Below are positions 44,601 to 54,700 of a stretch of 64,000 bases of DNA, piece after piece. Within the stretch, counting starts at the first letter, position 1, and each line of letters opens with the position of its first letter. The position numbers and the translations under genes were made by a program. This stretch comes from a bacterium (GTDB lineage: Bacteria; Babelota; Babeliae; Babelales; GCA-2401785), in the NCBI GenBank assembly GCA_023249975.1, contig JAHFBP010000003.1:37174-101173 (forward strand), in the 5' to 3' direction. Below the pieces are notes generated by a model that worked only from the letters and a program-made list of their open reading frames with translations, did not search any database and was not told the origin of the DNA.

Positions 44601-44785
44601 TGAGCTGTTGTAAAAGTATTCACCTTGGTTGGAAAGCCTGCGGCATTTAAGTCTACTGTAGCGGCAGCCGTTGCGGCTGACTGTGATGTCGGCCCCGTTG
44701 TTACTGTATCTTCACCTATTACATTACTGGTTAGACTTAACATTCCCACCACAAGGCTGAGAATTATTCCCGAATATCTTCTCAT
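41654..44785 (-). CDS. Giant secreted protein (1,043 aa) with beta-trefoil-like units and Gly-rich tail
   Basis: Signal peptide GIILSLVVGMLSLTSNVIG. At least three beta-rich units: ~50-240 (GYLWVRNLSG, SYLVLGTSAP), ~280-440 (VYLKAGSLGYLVKNTDGSLG, GLYLALDANGVARIFAPDSKG) and ~520-690 (RYLHVDWFGALG, GSLAFQSGTTPYYFG, GKYMIIGSDSMI). They have the repeated YL-x-V strand followed by a DG turn seen in trefoils. Residues ~690-990 are helical. The C-terminus GLTLGGGLGGFVFGGG ends in GGD. The leader GAGGGAGTGCTTTC resembles those of the two beta-sandwich genes. No family recognised. Confidence 0.75.
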   Translation of the reverse strand: MRRYSGIILSLVVGMLSLTSNVIGEDTVTTGPTSQSAATAAATVDLNAAGFPTKVNTFTTAQLQVGTASGTYLTVDPVTGMMGTSTTQAQAANITITCKVAPDASGANGQYTFAVASTNPALVTDATKGTDGNGYLWVRNLSGLKALSDPLWKWAKFEASPRDIGYGAQVMPIVANGTFKIKVGINLSDPNQQSYLVLGTSAPAKFYAYTMSDSGVFGSMQQSDATTFVITTVAAAQQSAAKAQQDAATTAAANLAAATTDFGKIDAILQGQPTPHVYLKAGSLGYLVKNTDGSLGVSASATKFTPAASIIIKRLVTTKPADSSNLYVLSVILATDGASSDLQMPQSGGDAAHSLLTFNTTYNAADAASVAATVFTVEIDSNSSGATGAVRFKNSGGLYLALDANGVARIFAPDSKGAYTVPVTQSAATTFTVEFVLNSQLNTGDIAAILAQYKTLCDNPANTIAQLAAVLNEFGLYYTSNFDPNKWNTKTITDTMTYLKKKAMLANVTINDPVTLAASGDVFTSDSTVAISFPFTAADGKTSTRYLHVDWFGALGMKIPMKEVSLFNPLTHFIVELDSNKNVGLKFRVYNIDTTKTTPVITSSDAVLMKQADGSLAFQSGTTPYYFGAIVQGSNTDGSKTFKFQDPSTGKYMIIGSDSMITFGDVAMGTIFSKSSVTDGNKAFNRARLWSGVGNLAQEITEYSTAFAEAKNDATSLAWLINKTGGTYASSNNDHFMKLQDLSAAVMQPGNDAAFAQFNKMIDIIKAYPAVVGNTELQAQIQSLRALSAFDQSLTVFTENAAADYVKYNDEVTQNNLKSSSWIESVMASTLKSARAIAPTIVLDTAKQAKLQAAYTSALTAPNAFDPAIAAYINSQLNSQFYTVSVSQFTSDFGALLTQLNTLTPGGAGTADDVNQMLAKALRLYNATSDVASSITGATTKGWQATYDAVKGNIRNAFATQGSPTITWYVQNILNKLSAGAPAAPATPTGLGAGLGTQSGLTLGGGLGGFVFGGGPVSGGALSQPAAGTAIVQPAGAGAVGGD

Positions 44786-44828
44786 GAAAGCACTCCCTCT
44801 TTTTTAAAAACTTCATACCTAAATTTTT

Positions 44829-47800
44829 TTAATACGTAACTGTCACAGGTCTTTGCAATCTCAAAAGTGCATCTTGCTGAGCTTGAGTAATGGCTTGCTG
44901 AGAAGGACTGAGGACTGATAAGGCTGCAGCATCCATCTGATTAAGTAAATCTTGGAACTGTGCTTGTCGTATGACATATGCAGGTGTATCAGAATAACGT
45001 GCGGCATTGAGTACAGTTGTCAAACTTGTTTTTTGTGCACTATTAAGAACAGCTGCCTGAGTGACCAAGAATTGTGCGCTGCGGATAAATACATCAAGCA
45101 AGCCGGTGGTTGGGTTTGTCATAGCGCGAATTCGAGTAAGGCTATCAAGAAGATACTGCACATTATCAGTAAATGTTGTCAGATTACTTAATGATTTACT
45201 CAAATATGAAAGTGCTGTTGCATATGTAGCTGGAAATGCCATTGTTCCATATTGAAACTGGCCCACAAGAGCCGACATGCGACTTAAGTCTGCTGCATTC
45301 AATTCTGATCTACGATCAATAACATTTTGGCACCAAGCCAAAATCAAAGCCCGTTCATTGTCATTATTCGGAGTAAGTAGGCCCGCCCATGCAGTCAAGG
45401 CTGTCACCAAGTCGGTAATCGCCATTCCTGAAGCAAGAGCATCTGCACATTGGTCAAGTGACTCTGAAGTTTGATCGGTAGTGGACTGATTTCGTGAATA
45501 ATCAGAGGAGCGAATTCTACACAGCAACACAAAATGATTTGCCTTGTCAGCACCCGATTGTCCAAAGTGCATCACAAATAAATCACCAAGGCTTTTTACA
45601 AATGATGTCATTACTGCCGCAGTTGGAGGCGTTGTCAAAAAGCCAACATGTTCTTGTGTATATGCTGCTATCAGTTGAGCATATGACATATTTTCTGATA
45701 CAGCACCTGCACCAGAATTGACCAGAGTAATCCACGAATCAATTTTAGGAAAGTTTACAGAGTCACTTACAAACCATGGAATAAGTTTGTACCAATTGAG
45801 TAAGCGCAATAATCGAGCCTGATTTGCTGATTGATTAATTCGATCAGCAGAAAGTGTTCCATAACGGGCGTCCATCACCGTTTGTACTTTTGCAAAATAT
45901 GCAGTGCGAAGTGTCGCATCACGTGTATTTGCCGCAGTACTTTCCAGGTCTGTAAGCTTATCAGAAAATGCAGCAGTCGTTGCAACCGCAGCAGTAGTTC
46001 CCGTCACCATTTGGAGCAATGCGGCCAAAGCCGTTGCCTGACCACTAAATACTGGGGTGCCCTGAACCCATTTGATTAGACTCGTCAACGCCGCAGTATT
46101 TGACGTAACGGTTGCCGGCACTACATCATTCACGGTTGTTCCATAACGAGAATTGACTAAGTCAGTCAAAGCTTGCATAAACGCAGGAACATCCGCAACC
46201 TGGGCCGACAGTACTTTGTTTTCAAGATCTTGAATTCTCGTAATGTAGTCTTTAATCGCATATCCATTGGCAAACATTGTTTGTGCGGAAGTAAGATCCA
46301 CATTGAAGGTTGCATATTCAGGTCGTGTAGCCAAATATCCAAACAAGTTTTTCATGAGGCCTTGAGAGTAAGCCGTAACAGATGCCCAGCTGGCTGAAGT
46401 TCTTACCAATTCAGTAACCAATGCCGTAATACCACCCACATAGGCTTGTTGTTCATCCGCAGTTAATCTTGGATTATTTAAAATAATTGAATACATAGCC
46501 CTAACGCGAGCATTCAAATCCAGAGTACCCTGCACAACCCCAAATTGCTGATAAAAATTAGAAAGCGGAACAACCTGGAATGTTTCAGCGTTGCCAGGCT
46601 TTGGAGTTTTGGTACCCGCCAACAAGCCCGCAGGCCCGCCGAGCAAGGTGTCCTGAGTTCTGACAATGTTGTCTGAGCCTACAGACAAATACCCGCCTGT
46701 TCCTGTGCTGAAAATGAACGCATTGAGAAGCGTACCTTCCATGGTAAATTGCTGCACAGGTCCAAGGTTTTGATCAAGTATTTTTTTAGGATCACTACTT
46801 GATACCACTTTCCAATCAGTGCCCGTTGTTCCGTCTTTGGCCGATCCAAGATTTTGAGTACCAGAATAATTTGAAGTCAATGCAAGCCAGGTATCCAAGG
46901 TGCCATCTGCACGAACGTTTCTTGTCACAATAAATTGTGATGCGGCAGAATACGAAACGTTTGATGTCGCTTGTAATTGCCACTGAGTAGTTCCATCTGG
47001 TTGCAACACAGGTACAACTGCAAGATATGCAGGCGCCCCAATGCCACCTTGTGAATAAAGTGATTGCAGCGCAACAACCGTTCCATTTGCTGGAGTTTCT
47101 TTGCTTGGAACATGTGCACTGGCATCAATAGGCTGAACGGCTGCAAGATAGGCTGCAAAATCCGTTTTGTCTTGCCCGGTATTATAAAAATTAATGGCAG
47201 CAACACTAATTACCTTGTTAAGCCGATTGGTTTGATCAATGCTCAATTGATTTACGTTATTCACCAAATACGCAATATGCTTTTTATACCGAGGTTGATC
47301 ACCTGGAGCAAAAGGATTTCCTGCTTGCAAAAATGCTTCCAGGAACTGAAGAATGCTTTCTAAAGACACTGAGCTTTGTGCACAATTGGCAAGCATTGAA
47401 GCAAACTGACTTGTCTTGGTTGCATCAAAAGCAAATAATTGTGTTTGTGTTGTAGATATCAAAGAACTTAGTTTTGCAAACTCGTCTGTATCCCCTGCTG
47501 CAATCGGAGAAAGCGCCTGAACTCTGTTGTTATAAAGATTCTGCACCGCAGTAAAGATTTGACCTTTTTGCAACGTTCCAACAGCCGTTCCGGCCAAACT
47601 TGCCAAGTTAGCAATTTGTGCATTAAGTTGATCTCCGTATGTATTAGTTCCCGCAGCAAACGAACCCGTTGCACCTCCGATTGCAGCTGCTGTTGCAGAA
47701 ACTATTGGTAACAAATTGAGATATCCAGAAATAAGAGCTGAGCTGGTCGCATCAGCATTGAATGGACCTGCCATCAAAAATTCAAGTAAATTTTTAAAGC

Positions 47801-48680
47801 GAATATTTTGAGCTGGAGTAATGGTACTAATTTTTTGAGACATTTGACCCAAATGCTGCATCAATCGTGATTTTTCTGCCGCACTCAATTGATCAAATCT
47901 GAGATAAAATCGTTCTTGTTCTTTCAACGTATCTTCAAACGTAATGTTTCCCAAATCCGTAGAGACTGCAGCAACTGCTTGTTGCATTTGTGTCAATGCA
48001 GCAGATGGAGCGGCACCTGGAGTCGCGCCTGGATCGGCACGCAAAATAACATAATTAATGCGACGAATAATCGCATCAAATTGAGGAATTTCTGTACTGA
48101 ATAACTCACCTTTATCAACATTCAACGCTTGCAACGCAGACACAACACTTTGCTGATCTGTAGATGTCATATTTGTGCCTTTTGCAACAACGACATTCAT
48201 CAAATTTACCAGTGCGGCAATACGATCTGTCATCATAGGATTGAGGCCCAAGGCTGTCGTTTGAACCACAGCTCCCGTATTGGTCGTGATGGTTCCGGAG
48301 CTTACAGCAGCATTTGCAACGAGGTTGGGCTTGAGAGTCATAAAATTCGTTAATGCGGTATTAAATGTGCTTTTCAATGCAACAATGGTTGAATCTGTGC
48401 TTGAAGCTGCATTGCGAATTGCCCATTCAATTGCAGTTAATTGCGATGCATTTGCCGTTTGGGCAACTGCCTGCGACGACAAAGAATTAATTAGTGATGC
48501 AAGTGTGGTGGCTGATGCAGCAGTAGGCCCATATTGATTTAAGATGCTTTGTGCTTGTGCAAGATTGGCAGCATCAGTTGGACTCAAGTCTGCTTGCACA
48601 TGTGATGAAAAAATCACATAAGCTAAAGTCCCCATGAGCAAAAAAGTTAATGCTCGTTTTTGTATCAAACCCCTCATCAT
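44829..48680 (-). CDS. Giant secreted helical/trefoil protein (1,283 aa)
   Basis: Signal peptide ALTFLLMGTLAYVIFSSHVQA. Residues ~30-520 are helical (repeats such as FEDTLKEQERFYLRFDQL). ~535-690 is a beta-rich unit (GAPAYLAVVPVLQPDGTTQW, GGYLSVGSDNIVRTQD) ending AETFQVVPLSNFYQQFG, then helical repeats to the end. Recurrent signature D-LVNSRYGTTVND, VMDARYGTLSAD, LFVMHFGQSGAD at ~100-residue spacing. Likely ATG is the second of two adjacent (48677). 43 bp from the next gene. Part of the same operon-like array; family not recognised. Confidence 0.75.
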   Translation of the reverse strand: MMRGLIQKRALTFLLMGTLAYVIFSSHVQADLSPTDAANLAQAQSILNQYGPTAASATTLASLINSLSSQAVAQTANASQLTAIEWAIRNAASSTDSTIVALKSTFNTALTNFMTLKPNLVANAAVSSGTITTNTGAVVQTTALGLNPMMTDRIAALVNLMNVVVAKGTNMTSTDQQSVVSALQALNVDKGELFSTEIPQFDAIIRRINYVILRADPGATPGAAPSAALTQMQQAVAAVSTDLGNITFEDTLKEQERFYLRFDQLSAAEKSRLMQHLGQMSQKISTITPAQNIRFKNLLEFLMAGPFNADATSSALISGYLNLLPIVSATAAAIGGATGSFAAGTNTYGDQLNAQIANLASLAGTAVGTLQKGQIFTAVQNLYNNRVQALSPIAAGDTDEFAKLSSLISTTQTQLFAFDATKTSQFASMLANCAQSSVSLESILQFLEAFLQAGNPFAPGDQPRYKKHIAYLVNNVNQLSIDQTNRLNKVISVAAINFYNTGQDKTDFAAYLAAVQPIDASAHVPSKETPANGTVVALQSLYSQGGIGAPAYLAVVPVLQPDGTTQWQLQATSNVSYSAASQFIVTRNVRADGTLDTWLALTSNYSGTQNLGSAKDGTTGTDWKVVSSSDPKKILDQNLGPVQQFTMEGTLLNAFIFSTGTGGYLSVGSDNIVRTQDTLLGGPAGLLAGTKTPKPGNAETFQVVPLSNFYQQFGVVQGTLDLNARVRAMYSIILNNPRLTADEQQAYVGGITALVTELVRTSASWASVTAYSQGLMKNLFGYLATRPEYATFNVDLTSAQTMFANGYAIKDYITRIQDLENKVLSAQVADVPAFMQALTDLVNSRYGTTVNDVVPATVTSNTAALTSLIKWVQGTPVFSGQATALAALLQMVTGTTAAVATTAAFSDKLTDLESTAANTRDATLRTAYFAKVQTVMDARYGTLSADRINQSANQARLLRLLNWYKLIPWFVSDSVNFPKIDSWITLVNSGAGAVSENMSYAQLIAAYTQEHVGFLTTPPTAAVMTSFVKSLGDLFVMHFGQSGADKANHFVLLCRIRSSDYSRNQSTTDQTSESLDQCADALASGMAITDLVTALTAWAGLLTPNNDNERALILAWCQNVIDRRSELNAADLSRMSALVGQFQYGTMAFPATYATALSYLSKSLSNLTTFTDNVQYLLDSLTRIRAMTNPTTGLLDVFIRSAQFLVTQAAVLNSAQKTSLTTVLNAARYSDTPAYVIRQAQFQDLLNQMDAAALSVLSPSQQAITQAQQDALLRLQRPVTVTY

Positions 48681-48726
48681 TCTTCCACCCCTTTTTGCAA
48701 AAACTTATTCGTTTAATTAAATGTTT

Positions 48727-51700
48727 TTAATACGGTATCCCAGGAGTCGCACTCACAAGCGTTTGAAATTGCGTAAACATAGCGGCGGTCTGACTCTGAA
48801 GTGCTTGTTGAGATACGGTATCCGTCATTCCCTTAAAGACGTTTGCTGTAGCCGCTTGCAAGAGCGTCATAACTGCGGCACTTTGTGCTGGCGACAAACT
48901 AGAATAATTCGTGATGGCATATTGAGCCATTCTGAACAAATTAGGACCCCATGCATTCTTGGCAGCATCGGTGATAGTCTGGAAATCATTAGCCGCAGCA
49001 TGTCCCGCAATGAATGATTGCTGTGATGCAAGATCTTGAGCAAAAAGTTCTGCTTGTGAAACAGGTGTGGCTAGCATGACAATGTAATTATCTATCGCTG
49101 CCGTATCTGCAATCGGAGGAGTTGTTGGATTAATAATTTGGTTAACACTTTCCTCTATCGTGAATCGATTAATTCTCGCAAATTGAATGTCACTTGCAAG
49201 GGCCGTCAAATCAACATTGGCAGCTGCAGCCTGACCTCGTGTTGCAATAATTCTGCCAAGCATCATCAAAAACACTTGTTTATGAGTTTTAGTAAATGCC
49301 GGCTGTGTGGTAACAAAATTATGGAAATAATTAGCAAGATCGGCAAATGCAATTGGCGCATTGAGTATTTGAACAAAGGCATCAATTTTTGTCTTGTTAG
49401 CCGTTTGTAAGTAAATGTATTGCTGGAATCGCATAGTTTTATCGATATAGGTGGCAAGGGCTGTAAGGTCACCATCAGTTCCTTGGAACCTATCATTTAC
49501 CAGCTGAGTTAAGGTCAACATTGCAGAATTTGCCAAATCAGAAGAGGTAATCGCATTGACCGTTGCGATAAGATTTGTGCAGCGAGTACTGAAGAGATCA
49601 AGTGTTGTTGAAGTAGTTGTTGCCAATGTAGCTGTTGGGAATACAAATGCTTGTTGGTAGGAAATCGTAGAAGAAGGAACAAATGGCTGACCAGATGTCC
49701 AACAATTCAACAACTGTTTTGCAGTCTTTAATGCATCTGAATCATTAGTTTTAATTACGGCAACATTTGAAACATTTGACTCACCAAGTCGTGCTGTGAT
49801 CGCAAATTGTAAAATCTGAGTTATGTAATCGAACTTAAAGCCTTCGCTTTGCGCCTGCGCTCGCTGATTGACCAAATAAATAGCTTTTGCCAAGAACTCT
49901 TTGGCAATTGAAGGGTCATAGAATGATGGGTAGTTCTGCAACAGTGTACGAATATTGCTGTAATACTGAACATATGGAATGATCACATCAATTGATGTCG
50001 CAATTTGATCAATGCTTGCACGTGCTGAATCATTGAAAATCAACTTACCTTGTGTTTTAACCATGTCACTTTGCAAGAATGGCTGAAGTCCCACTGGAAG
50101 ATTATTTGTCGTATCTATGGCAGTGCTCTTGAGTAATTCTTGTGTTGCATCCACACGATTATTCACCAAGTCTTGTGCTGCTTTGACAAATGAATCGATT
50201 GTTGCCGTGGTATCCAACTGTTTGAACAATTGTTTAAGATTTGTCAGCTGATCAACAAATCGTACGGTATTGCCAACGGGAGCCCCCTGTGCAAGTTGTT
50301 GTTGATAACCATTCAATGTTGAAATCAGTGATTGTGAATCAGCATCAAGAGAAGTTGTGTCACCAGGTATAGGTAATGGGAAATAATTATTTACAATAAA
50401 GGCAAATAGTTGCGCAATTTTACTCAAATCATAGGTGTCTTGAGCTGTTGTTGCACGTGCTCGCTGAGCAGTAATGCGTCGCGCCTTGTCCAAGAGCCGA
50501 GCGCGTGCATCTGCCGCAGTTGCTCCGACAAATCCTGTGCTTGGTTGTTGCTGAACAAAAGAAGTTAAATCATTAACATAATCAGCATAAGGAATTGAAA
50601 TACTCAAATTAGCGGCCAATTGATTAATTGCGCTAATTTGATTTGCATAAAAGAGCGCTTTGTCATTCTGAACAGCTGGGGTGGCAAGCCAACTTTGTAA
50701 ATTTGCAACCTCAGAATCCATTCCTTGAACACGAGTATTAACAAGCCCAGTAAGTTTTGTAATAAATGTTTTGACCGCACTTGAGTCAGTCTGTGAAACA
50801 GGAATGAGAAGCTTGAGCGCAGCAACTTGTGCCCCATACGTAACAATATTTCCTGAGCGTCGAGTAATTTCATTGTTAACTTGTGTAATGAATCCATTTA
50901 TTTGAGTCGCATATGCTGTCATTTGATTATACGAAGCTTGCTGAAGAAGATTAACGGTATTACTCAAGGTCGTTGCCGTTATTGTAGAATCAGACAAGGT
51001 TGTCATCCATTGCTGAAGCTTATATAACAAGCGAGCCTGATCAGTTGTGCTCAACTGAGGCGCTGCTAACATATTTTGAATATTAGTTTGCCAATCAGTG
51101 AATGAGAATGGATTATTAATATTATTATAATACGTTACAAAGCTGTCTGCGGCGTACATGCCTGGGGCTGGAGTTGGATTGAATTTTGCTCCATCTGGAA
51201 TGCGGTTACCTGTACTGTCAGGTGTCACATACACATTGTTCCACATAATACGATTTAAAAGATCCTTAAATGCCGCAAGGTCTGCCTGAGAACACTCAAT
51301 GCGATTTGCATACATTTGATTGATCGTTACACGGTACGCATCTTTGGTATTGTCAGAAAGAGTTGCCAAGGCCGTTGAAGCATTCTTTATTTGCTGAGTC
51401 ATAGAAAGAACCGCCACCGTTGATGGCTGATAACTTGAAATTTGAGTTGCAAATCCCAAAATAGTTTGTGCTGCTGTTGAATCAGTAATATTGGTATTTG
51501 CAAGTGCTCTGAGCGTCTTTGCAGCATCAGCCAAATCTGGACCACTGCTCGCATCAAGTGCTCCGACAAGCGCTGTAATTTTGAGCACCAACAATCCTGT
51601 TGCCGCGCTATCAAATCCCGTTGGAGTTTGAGCTTGGTCACTTATTTTTGTGATAGTTTTTTGTAAATCAATATATCTCTGACGGAATGTCGGAGTGGTA

Positions 51701-54700
51701 TTAAGCGTAGCAATCATATCAGCAATAGATGGAACCTTTTTGCCTGTAGCATCCACAGGACGACTGCTATCTTGACCCTGAACAAGGGTGTTAAATTGTA
51801 TTTGACCAAGCAATGACTGCAATGCTGTAATGTCTGCGGCACTTCCATCAAGATAATTGGCGACAGTCGTGCGAACACGATCAAGATATTTGTCATCAAT
51901 AGCCCGCTGATTAAAGTCTTGCTGAAGACTGGTAACTTTGTCCGCAAATGCTAACAGTGTAAATTGTGTTCCAAGTCCACCCGAAACAACAGTGTTTAAA
52001 TATGACTGTAGAGCAGAGGGTGTCAGAGGAGATACCAAGAGCTTTTGAGTTGAGGGAATAAATAATCTGCCCGTTACAGAATCAACCGTATAAGCTGTTG
52101 TAAACGTACTATTTTCAGCCGTAATGGTAGAACTGAAGCTTGGCGTATTAGCAATAGTATTAAGCAATGCTATAAAACTTGTCTTAATTCTTGTCAGACC
52201 ACCAATGTTCGTCGCATTAGTTGTCACCAAATCAGTCAATGAGAACATTAATGTTTGCAAATCTTGTACAGTCAAAACTTGTCCAAGAATATTAGTGTAG
52301 TCTGTCATCTGCTGAGAAAGATCTGTCTTTTTGTGAATAATATTCAAGGCTTTATTTAATGCCGTAATTGGATACACCCTGAATATCAATGCTTGAGTTG
52401 CTGTAGAATACACAGCTTGAGTTGGCAACTGATCAATACGCAATGCACCATTACTGTCCGCAGCGATGTACACATTGCCTGAAGTTACAGAAACCGTGGC
52501 AAGAGCTGGATTGCTCAGTTTCAAAACAAACTGAGTTGGGCCAGTTGATGTTGTTGCACTTGCCTGTACCGGTTCGTACACAAAACTAGTAGTGTCATCG
52601 ATATTCGTACCTGTAAAGCGCAATCGCAATTGACCACTTGCAGCCCCAGCCAGCACGCCCGTGGCGCCTGCCGCAGGAATCTTCAGGTATTTTTGACCAC
52701 CCGTTGTAGATGGAATTGAAAGCGAAAGTTTCTTGCTCTGAACATTAACGGTTGCGATCACAAATGTTGTGTCATAGGTTGGCAATGCTGGAGACATATC
52801 TGCAACATATGACCCATCTGGCAATGCGTTGAGATATGACCAAGTGTTACCACCATCAGATGATGCCTGTAAAATCAAAGTAGTTCCATCCACTAAATTG
52901 GTGATGCTCAAGGCTCCTTGATAGTTATCAATTTGAGAAGCAAGCCCCATAATGGTAGCTGCGGCTGAAGTATCGGTGATATTGGTAGAGGCTAGACTTT
53001 TCAATGCTTGTGATGCTGTAGCATAGTCTGTTGGAGTTGCAGTTGAAAGAGCCCCAACCAAAGCGGTACACTTAGTGATCATCAAGGCCGTTGTTGGGGC
53101 ATCAAATGAAATCAATGATTGCTTCCATCGAGCCAGTCCGGCTGCACTGGTATCAGATCCAGCCGGCTGTGGAGTATTGAGAATATTTGTAATTGAAGCA
53201 TTCAAATTAGCCAACCGTTGAGCAAATGTAGGTTTTGTTTGGAGTGTGGTAATGAAGCCCCGAATCTTAGCGGCTCCAGAATCTTGAGCCAAAACTTGCT
53301 GATTGTATTGAGCATTGTTGAGCAAAGTAAGCAAAGCTGCTATGTCAGCATCAGATCCATCAAATCGACTGTCAACCGCCTGACCAAGAGCTTGAACATA
53401 GGTTGGATAAATATTACGTTGATTAAAGTCTTGAGTAAGGGCTGTAACCTTGTCAGCAAAAGAAAGGATTCCAGACCCCGCGACCAATTGTAAACTCAAA
53501 TAACCACGCAATGCAGCGGGAGTTGGCGGAGAAGAAAGTGGTTTTTGTGTTGTTGGATCAAGAAGTAAGCTGTTATTTACGTCAACAAGCGCAGATACAA
53601 ATCCACCATTTACAGCATTATAAGCTGCAGCAAAACTTGTTGTATTATCCAAGGTATTGAGCAACGTCAAAAAGCCAGGACGCATTGCCTTAAAATTAGC
53701 AGGATTTGAACGCTGAACATCCACAAAGTCCTTGAGGGCATACATATAAACTCTTAAGTCACCTACTGTTTTGACTAAGCCAATATCTGCAGTAAAATCT
53801 GCGATCTGTTGATTTACATCAGTTTTTTTACGTGTGTCGTTCAAGGTTCTTTGTAATGAAGAAATTGGAACGACTTTAAATACAAGAGCTTCCGCTTTGA
53901 CGTAAGTACCTGCATTGGGTCGCTTGTCAATGCGCAATGCATTAGTATCAACACCAATATAAGTGGCTCCAGACTTCAAATAAAAATTGGTTGTATAATT
54001 CGTATTAGCCGTAGTATCAGCTGTTTCGTAAACAAAATTTGTAGTGCTATCCAAAGTTGTTCCTGTAAATCGCAATCTATATTGTGCTGATTCTTGACCT
54101 GGTAACACATCTGTTACAAGAGGCGAAGTGCTCAATCGATTGCCACCTGCAAAAGCGGATGTGAGAGAAAGCGTTTTATTTACAACATCAAGCTTGGCCG
54201 TCACATAGGTTGAATCGTATGAAGGAAGAGCTTGATTGCTGTCTAGTAAATATGAACCATCAGCCTGTGCATTGAGGTAGCTCCATGTCTTACCACCATC
54301 AGATGATGCTTGCAAAATTCCTTGTGCACCATCAGCAAAATTTAAAATAGGAAGTCCCGTTGGAGCCACAAATACACTAGCCAAAACTGTACTAATATTT
54401 CCCAGAACAGCTTGATCAGCAGGAGCCGTGGCATATGAGGTAAGTGAAGTCATGAGACTAGAAAGTATTCCTTTAATACCTGTAGTCGCACTTGTCCCCC
54501 ACGCCGTCCATCGTGCTTGATCTTGTTGAGCGGCAGTTGCAAATGCCTGAACTTCCGCAAGCAACTGTGTGGTGTGAATAGGTAAAGTGATTTGACTAAC
54601 CAATGCAACATATCCATTGGCGCGCACCGTGTCATCAATTTGGCTACGCAATTGTGCAAGCTGATTCAAAAAGGCATCCACAACCACAATGGAAAATTGA

